From positions 2,480,001 to 2,544,000 of the forward strand of contig OZ220748.1 of assembly GCA_965117035.1 (NCBI GenBank): a stretch of DNA of 64,000 bases. The letters are read 5' to 3'. The translations under genes were made by a program, and so were the position numbers. The stretch comes from CAZENU01 sp965117035. Its GTDB lineage: Bacteria > Chloroflexota > Dehalococcoidia > Lucifugimonadales > CAZENU01. The notes beneath the pieces are model-generated. The model was not told the DNA's origin. It did no database searches and was given only the letters and a program-made list of their open reading frames with translations. Positions 51,101 through 58,057 of the stretch are shown in pieces; position 1 is the first letter of the stretch; the number at the start of each line of letters is the position of its first letter.

Positions 51101-51109
51101 ATTCTACCA
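51101..51109 (-). promoter_or_regulatory. Extended -10 TGgTAGAAT for the glycosidase operon
   Basis: The minus strand reads GGTGGTAGAATCG about 37 bases before the first gene of the operon. Confidence 0.5.
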
Positions 51110-51169
51110 CCGCATGCGGCCCACGCTTCGTCGGCAGCCTCGAGGCCCAGCCATCGAACCCAGACTCGA

Positions 51170-51178
51170 TGGTACACT
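51170..51178 (+). promoter_or_regulatory. Extended -10 TGgTACACT for the GNAT gene
   Basis: GATGGTACACT lies 54 bases before the GTG start, divergent from the glycosidase promoter. Confidence 0.45.
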
Positions 51179-51231
51179 CGGCGACGCCGTCGGCTCCCGG
51201 GTTCTCAGATGGCCGAGGCGAGGTGAGGACA

Positions 51232-51711
51232 GTGTCACTACCCGACCTGCGAACGAGAAAGGCGACGGCCGCCGACGTCGAAGCAATAGTCGAGATGAAC
51301 GCCGAGATGGCCCGCGAGATGGAGGGCAAGGCCCTCGACCTGGCGCGGCTCGGGAAGGGCGTGGCCGCGGTGCTGGACTCGCCGGACGACCGTCTCGGCT
51401 TCTACGTCGTGGCCGAGGTCTCCGCGCGGGCGGTCGGCGTGATGCACGTCACCTACGAGTGGAGCCCCTGGCGCAACGCTACCTTCTGGTGGCTCGCCAA
51501 CGTGTTCGTCCGTCGGGACTGGCGCCGACGCGGCGTCTACACGGCTATGCACCGGTTCGTCGAGACGCGGGCCGCGCGGGACCCCGGGATATGCGGCATC
51601 CGGCTCTTCACGACTGCGGAAAATGACGCCGCTCAACGGGCCTACGACCGCGTGGGAATGACGTCGGAGGCGGCCTTCTTCTGCGAGGTGGACTACGTCT
51701 TCGGGGCCTAG
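51232..51711 (+). CDS. GNAT family N-acetyltransferase
   Basis: 159 residues from the GTG at 51232 (AGGTGAGG upstream). GNAT fold: LRTRKATAADVEAIVEMNAE at the start, NVFVRRDWRRRGVYTAMHRF carrying the acetyl-CoA loop (RxxGxx-type R-R-R-G-V-Y), and FTTAENDAAQRAYDRVGM with the Asn and Tyr of motif B. Substrate unknown. The gene is convergent with the methyltransferase downstream and overlaps its end by 4 bases. Confidence 0.88.
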   Translation: MSLPDLRTRKATAADVEAIVEMNAEMAREMEGKALDLARLGKGVAAVLDSPDDRLGFYVVAEVSARAVGVMHVTYEWSPWRNATFWWLANVFVRRDWRRRGVYTAMHRFVETRAARDPGICGIRLFTTAENDAAQRAYDRVGMTSEAAFFCEVDYVFGA

Positions 51712-52526
51712 AGGCGGACGGCCACGATCTTGAGCCAGTTGCGCGGCATGTGCGTGACCTTCAGCTCCTCGAAGGTCTGGTTGATGCCCGACTTCAGCGC
51801 CGCGCTCGCCTTGTCCAGCGGCACGCCCGGCATCACGCCGATGATGAAGTCGGAGAAGGAGCTGATGTCGAGCCAGCCCTCTATCGGCACCTGGACCGTG
51901 TCGATCTCCTGCTCGGCTATCCTGAAACCGTTGCTCTCCAGCAGCTCCCGGTACTCTTCCGGGGTGAGCTGCCGCCGCGACTCGACCTTGTCGGCCCTGG
52001 ACGGGGTCAGCCCGTACTCGCGGCGCAGGATCCGCGAGGCCTTCATCATCCACTTGCGGGCGAACACGTTCGTCTCCGGGGGGTGGGCGCCGTCGAAGAA
52101 GGCCGTGTTGAAGGCGAGCTTGCCGCCGGGCTTGAGGGTCTTGGAGATCTCGCCCAGCAGACTCTGCTTGTCCGGCACGTAGTGTATGGCGTTGCAGAAG
52201 ATGACGGTGTCGACCGATCCCTTCACCGAGTCGGAAAGGTGCTCGACCTTGCTCTGCACGAACTGGACCGCGTTGCTGCGGACGTCCTTCAGGTCCTCCA
52301 TCGCCTGTCTGAGCATCTCGCCCGAGTGGTCGATGCCAATGACGACGGAGTTGCGGGCGCCCCGAAGCCGGTCCAGTATCAGCCGCGTCACGCCGCCGTT
52401 GCCGCAGGCGAGATCGACGATCCGCTGGTCGGAGCCGATGTCGGCCATGTCGACGAGACGAGCGTTCTGCACGCGGTAGAACGGATTGTTCGCGAATTTT
52501 GCGAAGGTGAAGTCGTCCTGGCCCAC
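51708..52526 (-). CDS. Class I SAM-dependent methyltransferase
   Basis: 272 residues. Motif I is RIVDLACGNGGVTRLILDRL, motif II VVIGIDHSGEMLRQAMED, the motif with the adenine contact is FVQSKVEHLSD, and a later strand is VDTVIFCNAIHYVPDKQ. LKPGGKLAFNTAFFDG follows. A C-terminal helical lid of about 100 residues sets it apart from the smaller enzyme at 9712. It is similar in style to small-molecule or lipid methyltransferases. Substrate unknown. Confidence 0.85.
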   Translation of the reverse strand: MGQDDFTFAKFANNPFYRVQNARLVDMADIGSDQRIVDLACGNGGVTRLILDRLRGARNSVVIGIDHSGEMLRQAMEDLKDVRSNAVQFVQSKVEHLSDSVKGSVDTVIFCNAIHYVPDKQSLLGEISKTLKPGGKLAFNTAFFDGAHPPETNVFARKWMMKASRILRREYGLTPSRADKVESRRQLTPEEYRELLESNGFRIAEQEIDTVQVPIEGWLDISSFSDFIIGVMPGVPLDKASAALKSGINQTFEELKVTHMPRNWLKIVAVRL

Positions 52527-52556
52527 GGGTAGCCACCCTCCTGTGACGCTCCGCCT

Positions 52557-52565
52557 ATCCTACCA
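52557..52565 (-). promoter_or_regulatory. Extended -10 TGgTAGGAT for the methyltransferase gene
   Basis: The minus strand reads TGTGGTAGGATAGG about 31 bases before the start. Confidence 0.45.
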
Positions 52566-52600
52566 CAGATTGGGCCTGCGCCCAATCGCCTGCGATGTTC

Positions 52601-52713
52601 GTAACTGTTCAGACTCCGTGAGGATGTCAGGGTAAACCGGAGCTCCGTCATACCCGCGCAGGCGGGTATCCAGGGGCTGGGCGGCGTCCGGCCCTTCGAC
52701 TCTGAACAGTTAC
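52601..52713. mobile_element. Non-autonomous IS66-derived element (MITE-like), 113 bp
   Basis: Left end GTAACTGTTCAGACTC and right end GACTCTGAACAGTTAC match the IS66 terminal repeats. Flanking octamers CGATGTTC (52593-52600) and CGACGTTC (52714-52721) agree at 7 of 8 bases. The interior is non-coding and carries a CATACCCGCGCAGGCGGGTATC hairpin of the host REP family. Confidence 0.82.
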
Positions 52714-52768
52714 CGACGTTCGCGGGCGAACGTGAACAGGTACAGGCGGAACGGCAGGGGCGGGACAC

Positions 52769-52797
52769 TTGACGGGCGCTACGTAATGCTACATAAT
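52769..52797 (+). promoter_or_regulatory. Promoter of the HTH/VapC module, with direct repeats
   Basis: -35 TTGACG (52769-52774), 17-bp spacer, -10 CATAAT (52792-52797). CTACGTAATG (52779-52788) and CTACATAATG (52789-52798) form a head-to-tail direct repeat over the -10, a likely operator. Confidence 0.65.
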
Positions 52798-52830
52798 GCG
52801 ACGCAACAGAGGATATTCCCGGAGGACCAG

Positions 52831-53223
52831 TTGGCTGAGTACGACCACAGGCACAAGGGCTTCCTCACCATCAACGAGGCCGCCGTCCAGTACTCGGTGA
52901 GCCGCGCCAAGGTGCACCGGCTCATACGGGCGGGCGAGCTGCACGCCCGTGAGGACCCGCGGGACCGGCGCGTGACCCTGCTGCCGCAGGACGAGCTGGA
53001 CAGGCTCTTCGACATACCCCAACAGGCGACGCGTGACGACATGGCCTACGAAACGACGAACACCACAGGCAGGCTGACCGCAGAGATGCGCGCGCGGGTC
53101 GACGTAATCCGCGGCCGCATGGCCGCCCGCGGCGTCGACCGCGTCACCGACAGCGCGGCGATCATCCGGGCCGAGCGCGAGCGCCGCAGCGCGGAGCTGG
53201 GCGACGCCGCCATCGGAGGGTAG
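52831..53223 (+). CDS. HTH (excisionase/MerR-like) antitoxin
   Basis: 130 residues from a TTG at 52831 with GGAGGA upstream. Earlier in-frame starts (52732 GTG, 52786 ATG) lie at or before the promoter's transcription start and are rejected. A helix-turn-helix of the excisionase type is clear: FLTINEAAVQYSVSRAKVHR, then LIRAGELHAREDPRDRRVTL. The C-terminal half is charged and helical and presumably binds the toxin. The PIN-domain toxin follows after 9 bases. Confidence 0.78.
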   Translation: MAEYDHRHKGFLTINEAAVQYSVSRAKVHRLIRAGELHAREDPRDRRVTLLPQDELDRLFDIPQQATRDDMAYETTNTTGRLTAEMRARVDVIRGRMAARGVDRVTDSAAIIRAERERRSAELGDAAIGG

Positions 53224-53232
53224 CCGGCCGCC

Positions 53233-53658
53233 ATGACGGTCGTCGTCGACGCCAGCGTCGCCCTGAGGTGGGTCATCGAGGAGGACGGCACCGACGAGGC
53301 GCTGGCGCTCTGGGACCGCTGGCAGGCGGCCGGCGAGCGTCTCATCGCCCCGCCCATCTTCCGGGCAGAGGTCGCCAACACGCTGCGTCAATTCGTCCGG
53401 AGGAGCGTCGTGACCGCCAGCGAGGCCGACGACCTCCTCGACACATTGTTGGAGATCGTCGCGATGGAGGAGCCGCCCTCGCTGTACGCCCGTGCGCTGC
53501 GGATGGCCCACGAGCTCGACCTCGGCGCCGTCTACGACGCCCTGTACCTGGCGCTCGCCGAGCGCCAGAGCTGCGAGATCTGGACGGCCGACCGGAAGCT
53601 GGCCCGCGCCGTGGGCAACCGGTTCCCTCTCCTGCAATGCATCGGACCCTGGCAGTAA
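53233..53658 (+). CDS. vapC: VapC-family PIN-domain toxin
   Basis: 141 residues. PIN-domain RNase: first Asp in TVVVDASVALRWV, Glu in APPIFRAEVANTLR, and Asp residues in GAVYDALYLALAERQSCEIW and TADRKLARAV. It is paired with the HTH antitoxin directly upstream, not with a VapB of the AbrB, RHH or Phd type. It is presumed to be an RNA endonuclease held in check by that partner. Confidence 0.9.
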   Translation: MTVVVDASVALRWVIEEDGTDEALALWDRWQAAGERLIAPPIFRAEVANTLRQFVRRSVVTASEADDLLDTLLEIVAMEEPPSLYARALRMAHELDLGAVYDALYLALAERQSCEIWTADRKLARAVGNRFPLLQCIGPWQ

Positions 53659-53695
53659 TTCGGCGGCACCCGCCGCCACCCGAGGTGACATCGAG

Positions 53696-54379
53696 ATGGG
53701 CATGACATACGTGGAGACGTTCGACGACGGACCGGGCGGCTGGGTCGGCTGGGACCGCGGGCTGACCGCCCTCGAGACCGGCCCCGGGACAGTCGTGTCG
53801 CGCAGCCCGTGGTGGATCGACGCGAACCACGCGCCGCCCGGAGGCGGCTACCTGCACCTGCTCTTCGCCCTGTACCCCACCCAGCTCAACATGCCTCTCC
53901 CCGTCGGCGAGGTCAACCGCTTCGTGGAGGGCGGCTTCCCGAGCGACTTCACGAACGCCCGCATGACTCTCCGGCTGCGCGGCGACCTCGACACGAAGGG
54001 CACCAGCCTGGTGCTGCTGGCCCAGGCGCGCGTCGGGGACCGCGCGCTGAACCACGTGCTCACGGCCCAGCCGTTCGAGGTCACGCCCAACTGGTCAGAG
54101 CAGACCATCACACTTGTGCCGGACGACGCCCAGTGGCTCTGCCTGGGGTCCCGGCACGACCGGTTGGACACCTACGGCTGGGGCGACATCGCGGACGTGC
54201 TGAAGGACATCAACGCGGACATCATCCTGGTGCTGCACCCCGTGGACGCGGCCCCGGCGGCCCCCATCGAGCACGATCAGCACTACCTCTACGCGGGCCG
54301 GGACTACGAGGCGGACACCTCGCGCCTGCCGTCGGGCTACGTGGAGATCGACGAGGTGCGGATCGAGTTCCCCGACTGA
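53696..54379 (+). CDS. Hypothetical beta-sandwich (concanavalin-like) protein
   Basis: 227 residues from ATG after GAGGTGA. Not firmly recognised. The pattern of Trp- and Gly-rich strands (YVETFDDGPGGWVGWDRGL, FTNARMTLRLRGDLDTKG, LYAGRDYEADTSRLPSGYVE) suggests a jelly-roll carbohydrate-binding or laminin-G-like fold. The PSGYVEIDEVRIEF end is typical of the final strand in such domains. No signal peptide is visible, so it would act in the cytoplasm. Confidence 0.6.
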   Translation: MGMTYVETFDDGPGGWVGWDRGLTALETGPGTVVSRSPWWIDANHAPPGGGYLHLLFALYPTQLNMPLPVGEVNRFVEGGFPSDFTNARMTLRLRGDLDTKGTSLVLLAQARVGDRALNHVLTAQPFEVTPNWSEQTITLVPDDAQWLCLGSRHDRLDTYGWGDIADVLKDINADIILVLHPVDAAPAAPIEHDQHYLYAGRDYEADTSRLPSGYVEIDEVRIEFPD

Positions 54380-54398
54380 CGCCGCCCGGAGCGCGCCG

Positions 54399-55565
54399 TC
54401 ACAGCAGGTCGAGGTACTTCAGGCCCGACCCGGTGTTGAGCAGCAGCACCCTCTCGTCCGGCGACACGGAGCCGTCGGCGAGCAGCTTCGGGAGCGCCGC
54501 GGCCGTGGCGGCGCCCTCCGGGCTCATGAAGAGGCCCTCCAGCGCGGCCACCTCCCGCACCGACGCCATCATCTCGTCGTCGGTCACGGTCAGCGCGCCG
54601 CCGCCGCTCTCCCTGAGCACGGCCAGCATCAGGTAGTCGCCGATCGCGCCCGGCACGCGGAGCCCCGCGGCGATCGTCTCCGCGCCGACCCACGGCTCGG
54701 CGTGGTCGGCGCCCTCGTGGAACGCCCGGACGATCGGGGCGCATCCCTCGGCCTGCACGCAGTACATCCTCGGCCGCCGGCCGTCCAGCCAGCCCAGCGC
54801 CTCCATCTCCTCGAAGGCCTTCCAGATGCCGACTATCCCCGTGCCGCCGCCCGTGGGGTACACGATCGCGTCCGGCACGTCCCAGCCGAGCTGCTCGGCG
54901 ATCTCGTAGCCCATCGTCTTCTTGCCCTCGACCCTGTACGGCTCCTGCAGGGTCGACACGTCGAACAGGCCGAGCTCCTCCGCGGCGGCCCTCGACGCCT
55001 TGCCTGCGTCCGATATCAGCCCGTCCACCAGCACCGCGCGGGCGCCCGCGACCTCCACCTCCTCGCGGTTGGCGGCCGGCACGTCCCTGGGCATGAAGAC
55101 GTGGGCCTCGACGCCGGCGCGGGCGGCGTACGCGGCCACGGCGCCGCCCGCATTGCCCGCCGACGGTATCGTGAACCCGGTCACCCCCAGCTCCACGGCC
55201 TTCGACACCGCGGCCGAAAGCCCGCGGGCCTTGAACGACGACGTGGGGTTGACCCCCTCGTCCTTGACCAGCAGGTTCGAGCAACCCACACGGCCGCCAA
55301 GCCGGTCGGCCCGGGCCAGCGGCGTGAACCCCTCGCCCAGGCTGATCACGCCGGCGGGGCTGCGCACCGGCATCAGCTCGAAGTAGCGCCACATGTCGCC
55401 CGGACGGCCGGCCAGGTCGTCGCGGGCGAGCGCCCCGCCCGCCGCTTCGAGGTCGTAGCGGGCGTAGAGCACCTTGCCGCACGAGGCGCAAAGGCGGTGC
55501 GGCTCGTCGGCCGGGAACGTGTCTCCGCAGGCGGTACACTCGAGGTGCGTGAGGTAGCTTTTCAT
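54399..55565 (-). CDS. thrC: Threonine synthase
   Basis: 388 residues from the ATG at 55565. An N-terminal zinc ribbon (LECTACGDTF and RLCASCGKVLYA) precedes the PLP-dependent fold type II core: ISLGEGFTPLARADRLGG, the Schiff-base lysine in NPTSSFKARGLSAAV, IPSAGNAGGAVAAYAARAG, and a glycine-rich phosphate loop VYPTGGGTGIVGIWKAF. It makes threonine from O-phosphohomoserine. It is the zinc-ribbon (class 1-like) form found in archaea and Chloroflexi. It is divergent from the downstream aminotransferase. Confidence 0.94.
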   Translation of the reverse strand: MKSYLTHLECTACGDTFPADEPHRLCASCGKVLYARYDLEAAGGALARDDLAGRPGDMWRYFELMPVRSPAGVISLGEGFTPLARADRLGGRVGCSNLLVKDEGVNPTSSFKARGLSAAVSKAVELGVTGFTIPSAGNAGGAVAAYAARAGVEAHVFMPRDVPAANREEVEVAGARAVLVDGLISDAGKASRAAAEELGLFDVSTLQEPYRVEGKKTMGYEIAEQLGWDVPDAIVYPTGGGTGIVGIWKAFEEMEALGWLDGRRPRMYCVQAEGCAPIVRAFHEGADHAEPWVGAETIAAGLRVPGAIGDYLMLAVLRESGGGALTVTDDEMMASVREVAALEGLFMSPEGAATAAALPKLLADGSVSPDERVLLLNTGSGLKYLDLL

Positions 55566-55635
55566 ACGTGAGATCGGCTGGGCGCGGCGGGCGCTCCACG
55601 TGGCGATTCGCCGGGAACGCGCCGCGTATTTCGAG

Positions 55636-55660
55636 AATGAGCGACTATGATACACTCATT
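55636..55660. promoter_or_regulatory. Inverted repeat AATGAG...CTCATT over the aminotransferase promoter
   Basis: AATGAG (55636-55641) and CTCATT (55655-55660) bracket an extended -10 TGaTACACT (55648-55656) in the 130-bp divergent gap. It could be an operator shared by the two genes. Confidence 0.5.
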
Positions 55661-55695
55661 TTCCGGCCCACACTCCTTCCCAGCGCAGGTGCAGC

Positions 55696-57027
55696 ATGGT
55701 CAGCCCAATCGAGCAGCGCTACATAGACCTGCATCCGAAATCCGCCGAGCAGTTCGCGCAGGCCCGGGACATCTTCCCCAACGGCGTGACGCACGACGCC
55801 CGGAACCTGACCCCGTTCCCCTACTACGTGACACACGCCGAGGGCCCGCACAAGTTCGACCTGGACGGGCACCGGCTGATCGACTACCGCACCGGCCACG
55901 GCGCGCTGCTGCTGGGCCATTCCCATCCCGAGATCGTCGAGGCCGTCTCCCGGCAGATGGCGCTGGGCACGCACTACAGCGCGTCCACGACGCTGGAGAT
56001 CGAGTGGGCCCGGCTCGTCCAGGAGCTCGTGCCCTGCTCGGAGAAGGTGCGGTTCCACAGCTCCGGCACCGAGGCCACCATGATGGCCTTTCGTATGGCC
56101 CGCGCCTACACCGGCAAGTCGAAGATCGTCAAGTTCAGCAAGCACTTCCACGGCTGGCACGACTACGCCGTCGTCGACGGCCCCGGCAACGGCGGCATCC
56201 CGGACGAGACGGCCAGCACCATGATCGTGCTCGAGCCGAACGATATCTCGCTCGTCGAGGACACCCTCCGCGCCAACGACGACGTCGCGGCGGTCATCCT
56301 GGAGCCCACCGGCGCCCACATGGGCCAGGACGCGATCGGGCCCGGCTTCCTGGCCGAGCTGAGAGAGGTCACCCGGCGTTACGGCGTCGTGCTCATCTTC
56401 GACGAGGTGGTCACGGGATTCAGGGTGTCGCGGGGCGGCGCGCAGGGCCTCTACGGCGTCACCCCGGACATGTCGACCCACGCCAAGGTCCTCGGCGGCG
56501 GGCTGCCCGGAGGCGGCGTCACCGGCAGGGCCGAGATCATCGACATGATCCAGCTCAGCGACGACCCCGGGTTCAACAGCACCCGGCGCGTGGGGCACAA
56601 CGGCACCTTCAACGCCAACCCGCTCTCCGCGGCGGCCGGCATCAAGGCGCTGCAGATCGTCGCCGGGACCGACGTCAACGAGCGGGCCGACGCGATGGGC
56701 TCGCGGCTGAAGGACGGGCTGAACGACGTGCTGTCGCGCCTGGAGGTACCGGGCTGCGCCTCGGGCGTCAGCTCGCTCATCTTCCTCAGGCTCGGCGTCG
56801 ACCACGAGTGCGACGGCGAGGTCTGCGTGCTGACCCCGGAGCAGCGAAAGATCGAGCAGGACGCCGCCCGGAACCACCAGCTCGGACTGGCGCTGTACAA
56901 CCGCGGGGTCGACTCAGGATCGGGACGGTTCATGCTGAGCGCCACGCACACCGAGCAGGACATCGACGACACGGTCGACGCGGCGGCGGACGCCCTCGCC
57001 GAGATCAGGTCGCTGGGCCTCGTCTGA
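55696..57027 (+). CDS. Class III aminotransferase, glutamate-1-semialdehyde-aminomutase-like
   Basis: 443 residues. Fold type I PLP enzyme: IFPNGVTHDARNLTPFPYYV near the start, FHSSGTEATMMAFRMARAYT (phosphate cup), FDEVVTGFRVSRGGAQGLYG with the ring-binding Asp, and THAKVLGGGLPGGG with the Schiff-base lysine. It resembles HemL but lacks neighbours of the haem pathway and is longer at the C-terminus. Such enzymes in this lineage often act in catabolism of amino acids or diamines. Substrate unknown. Confidence 0.9.
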   Translation: MVSPIEQRYIDLHPKSAEQFAQARDIFPNGVTHDARNLTPFPYYVTHAEGPHKFDLDGHRLIDYRTGHGALLLGHSHPEIVEAVSRQMALGTHYSASTTLEIEWARLVQELVPCSEKVRFHSSGTEATMMAFRMARAYTGKSKIVKFSKHFHGWHDYAVVDGPGNGGIPDETASTMIVLEPNDISLVEDTLRANDDVAAVILEPTGAHMGQDAIGPGFLAELREVTRRYGVVLIFDEVVTGFRVSRGGAQGLYGVTPDMSTHAKVLGGGLPGGGVTGRAEIIDMIQLSDDPGFNSTRRVGHNGTFNANPLSAAAGIKALQIVAGTDVNERADAMGSRLKDGLNDVLSRLEVPGCASGVSSLIFLRLGVDHECDGEVCVLTPEQRKIEQDAARNHQLGLALYNRGVDSGSGRFMLSATHTEQDIDDTVDAAADALAEIRSLGLV

Positions 57028-57043
57028 CGCCGGCGCACGCATC

Positions 57044-57991
57044 TTGAGCAGCGACGTGGCAGCCGAAGCATACGACGTCGCGGTCATCGGCGGCGGCGCC
57101 GCGGGAATGACCGCGGGACTCTACGCCAGCCGGGCCGGCATGAGGACGGTCGTGCTCGAGCGGCTGATGCCCGGCGGCCAGGTGATCAACGCCCACAGGA
57201 TCGAGAACCTGCCCGGATTCCCCGATGGCATCTCCGGCCCCGACTTCGCCATGTCCATCCAGGACCAGGCCACGCGCTACGGGGCCGAGGTCGAGCTGAC
57301 CGAGGTCAGCGAGATGCGCCGCGACGGGCCGTTCTGGCGCCTGGCCTGCTACGGCGAGGAGATCGCCGCCCGCGCGGTCATCGTCGCCGGAGGCTCGACG
57401 CTGAGGCGGCTCGGCGTCCCCGGCGAGGACAGGCTGCACGGCGCCGGCGTCTCCTACTGCGCGACCTGCGACGGCGCCTTCTTCGCCGACCAGGTCGTCG
57501 CCGTAGTCGGCGGGGGAGACTCCGCGCTGGACGAGGCGGCCGTGCTGACCGAGTTCGCCTCCAGGGTCATCGTCTTCCACCGCCGAGACAGCTTCCGCGG
57601 GCAGCGGGTGCTCCAGGAGCGCGTGCTGTCCAACCCCAGGGTCGAGGTGCGCTGGAACACGGCGGTCGACTCGATAGTCGGCGAGACGCAGGTGGAGGGC
57701 GTCGGCATCACCGACGTGACGACCGGCGAGCCCTCGCGGGTCGACCTCGCGGGCGTCTTCATCTACGTAGGCCTGGAGCCCAACACCGACTACCTGCGGG
57801 ACGTCGTGGACCTGGACAACGCCGGGCACGTGCCGACCGACATATGGATGCGCACGTCCAGGCCGGGGCTGCTCGCCGCGGGCGACATCCGCCAGGGCTC
57901 GGCGTCGCAGCTCGTCAGCGCGGCGGGCGACGGAGCGACGGCCGCCATAGCCGCGCAACGCTACGTAGAGAGCGGCTACTGGCCCGAGTAG
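57044..57991 (+). CDS. trxB: Thioredoxin reductase-like NAD(P)H-flavin oxidoreductase
   Basis: 315 residues with a TTG start 16 bases after the aminotransferase. FAD motif VAVIGGGAAGMTAGLYA, redox-active CATCD within VSYCATCDGAFF, NADPH motif VAVVGGGDSALDEA, and the FAD-binding end ACGDI-like AAGDIRQGSASQLV. It reduces thioredoxin or a similar small redox protein. It is complete with the dithiol. Confidence 0.94.
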   Translation: MSSDVAAEAYDVAVIGGGAAGMTAGLYASRAGMRTVVLERLMPGGQVINAHRIENLPGFPDGISGPDFAMSIQDQATRYGAEVELTEVSEMRRDGPFWRLACYGEEIAARAVIVAGGSTLRRLGVPGEDRLHGAGVSYCATCDGAFFADQVVAVVGGGDSALDEAAVLTEFASRVIVFHRRDSFRGQRVLQERVLSNPRVEVRWNTAVDSIVGETQVEGVGITDVTTGEPSRVDLAGVFIYVGLEPNTDYLRDVVDLDNAGHVPTDIWMRTSRPGLLAAGDIRQGSASQLVSAAGDGATAAIAAQRYVESGYWPE

Positions 57992-58046
57992 CCAGCTTTC
58001 CCACCTCCACGTTCAACGTCATATCTGCCAGCCATCACCTCGTAGG

Positions 58047-58057
58047 GGCGGGTTTCC
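58047..58057. repeat. Left half of a GGCGGGTT-tcc-AACCCGCC palindrome split by an IS
   Basis: GGCGGGTTTCC here joins AACCCGCC at 59741-59748 if the element and one TTCC are removed, restoring an 8-bp stem with a 3-base loop. It is related to the palindrome at 9549-9567. Confidence 0.75.
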
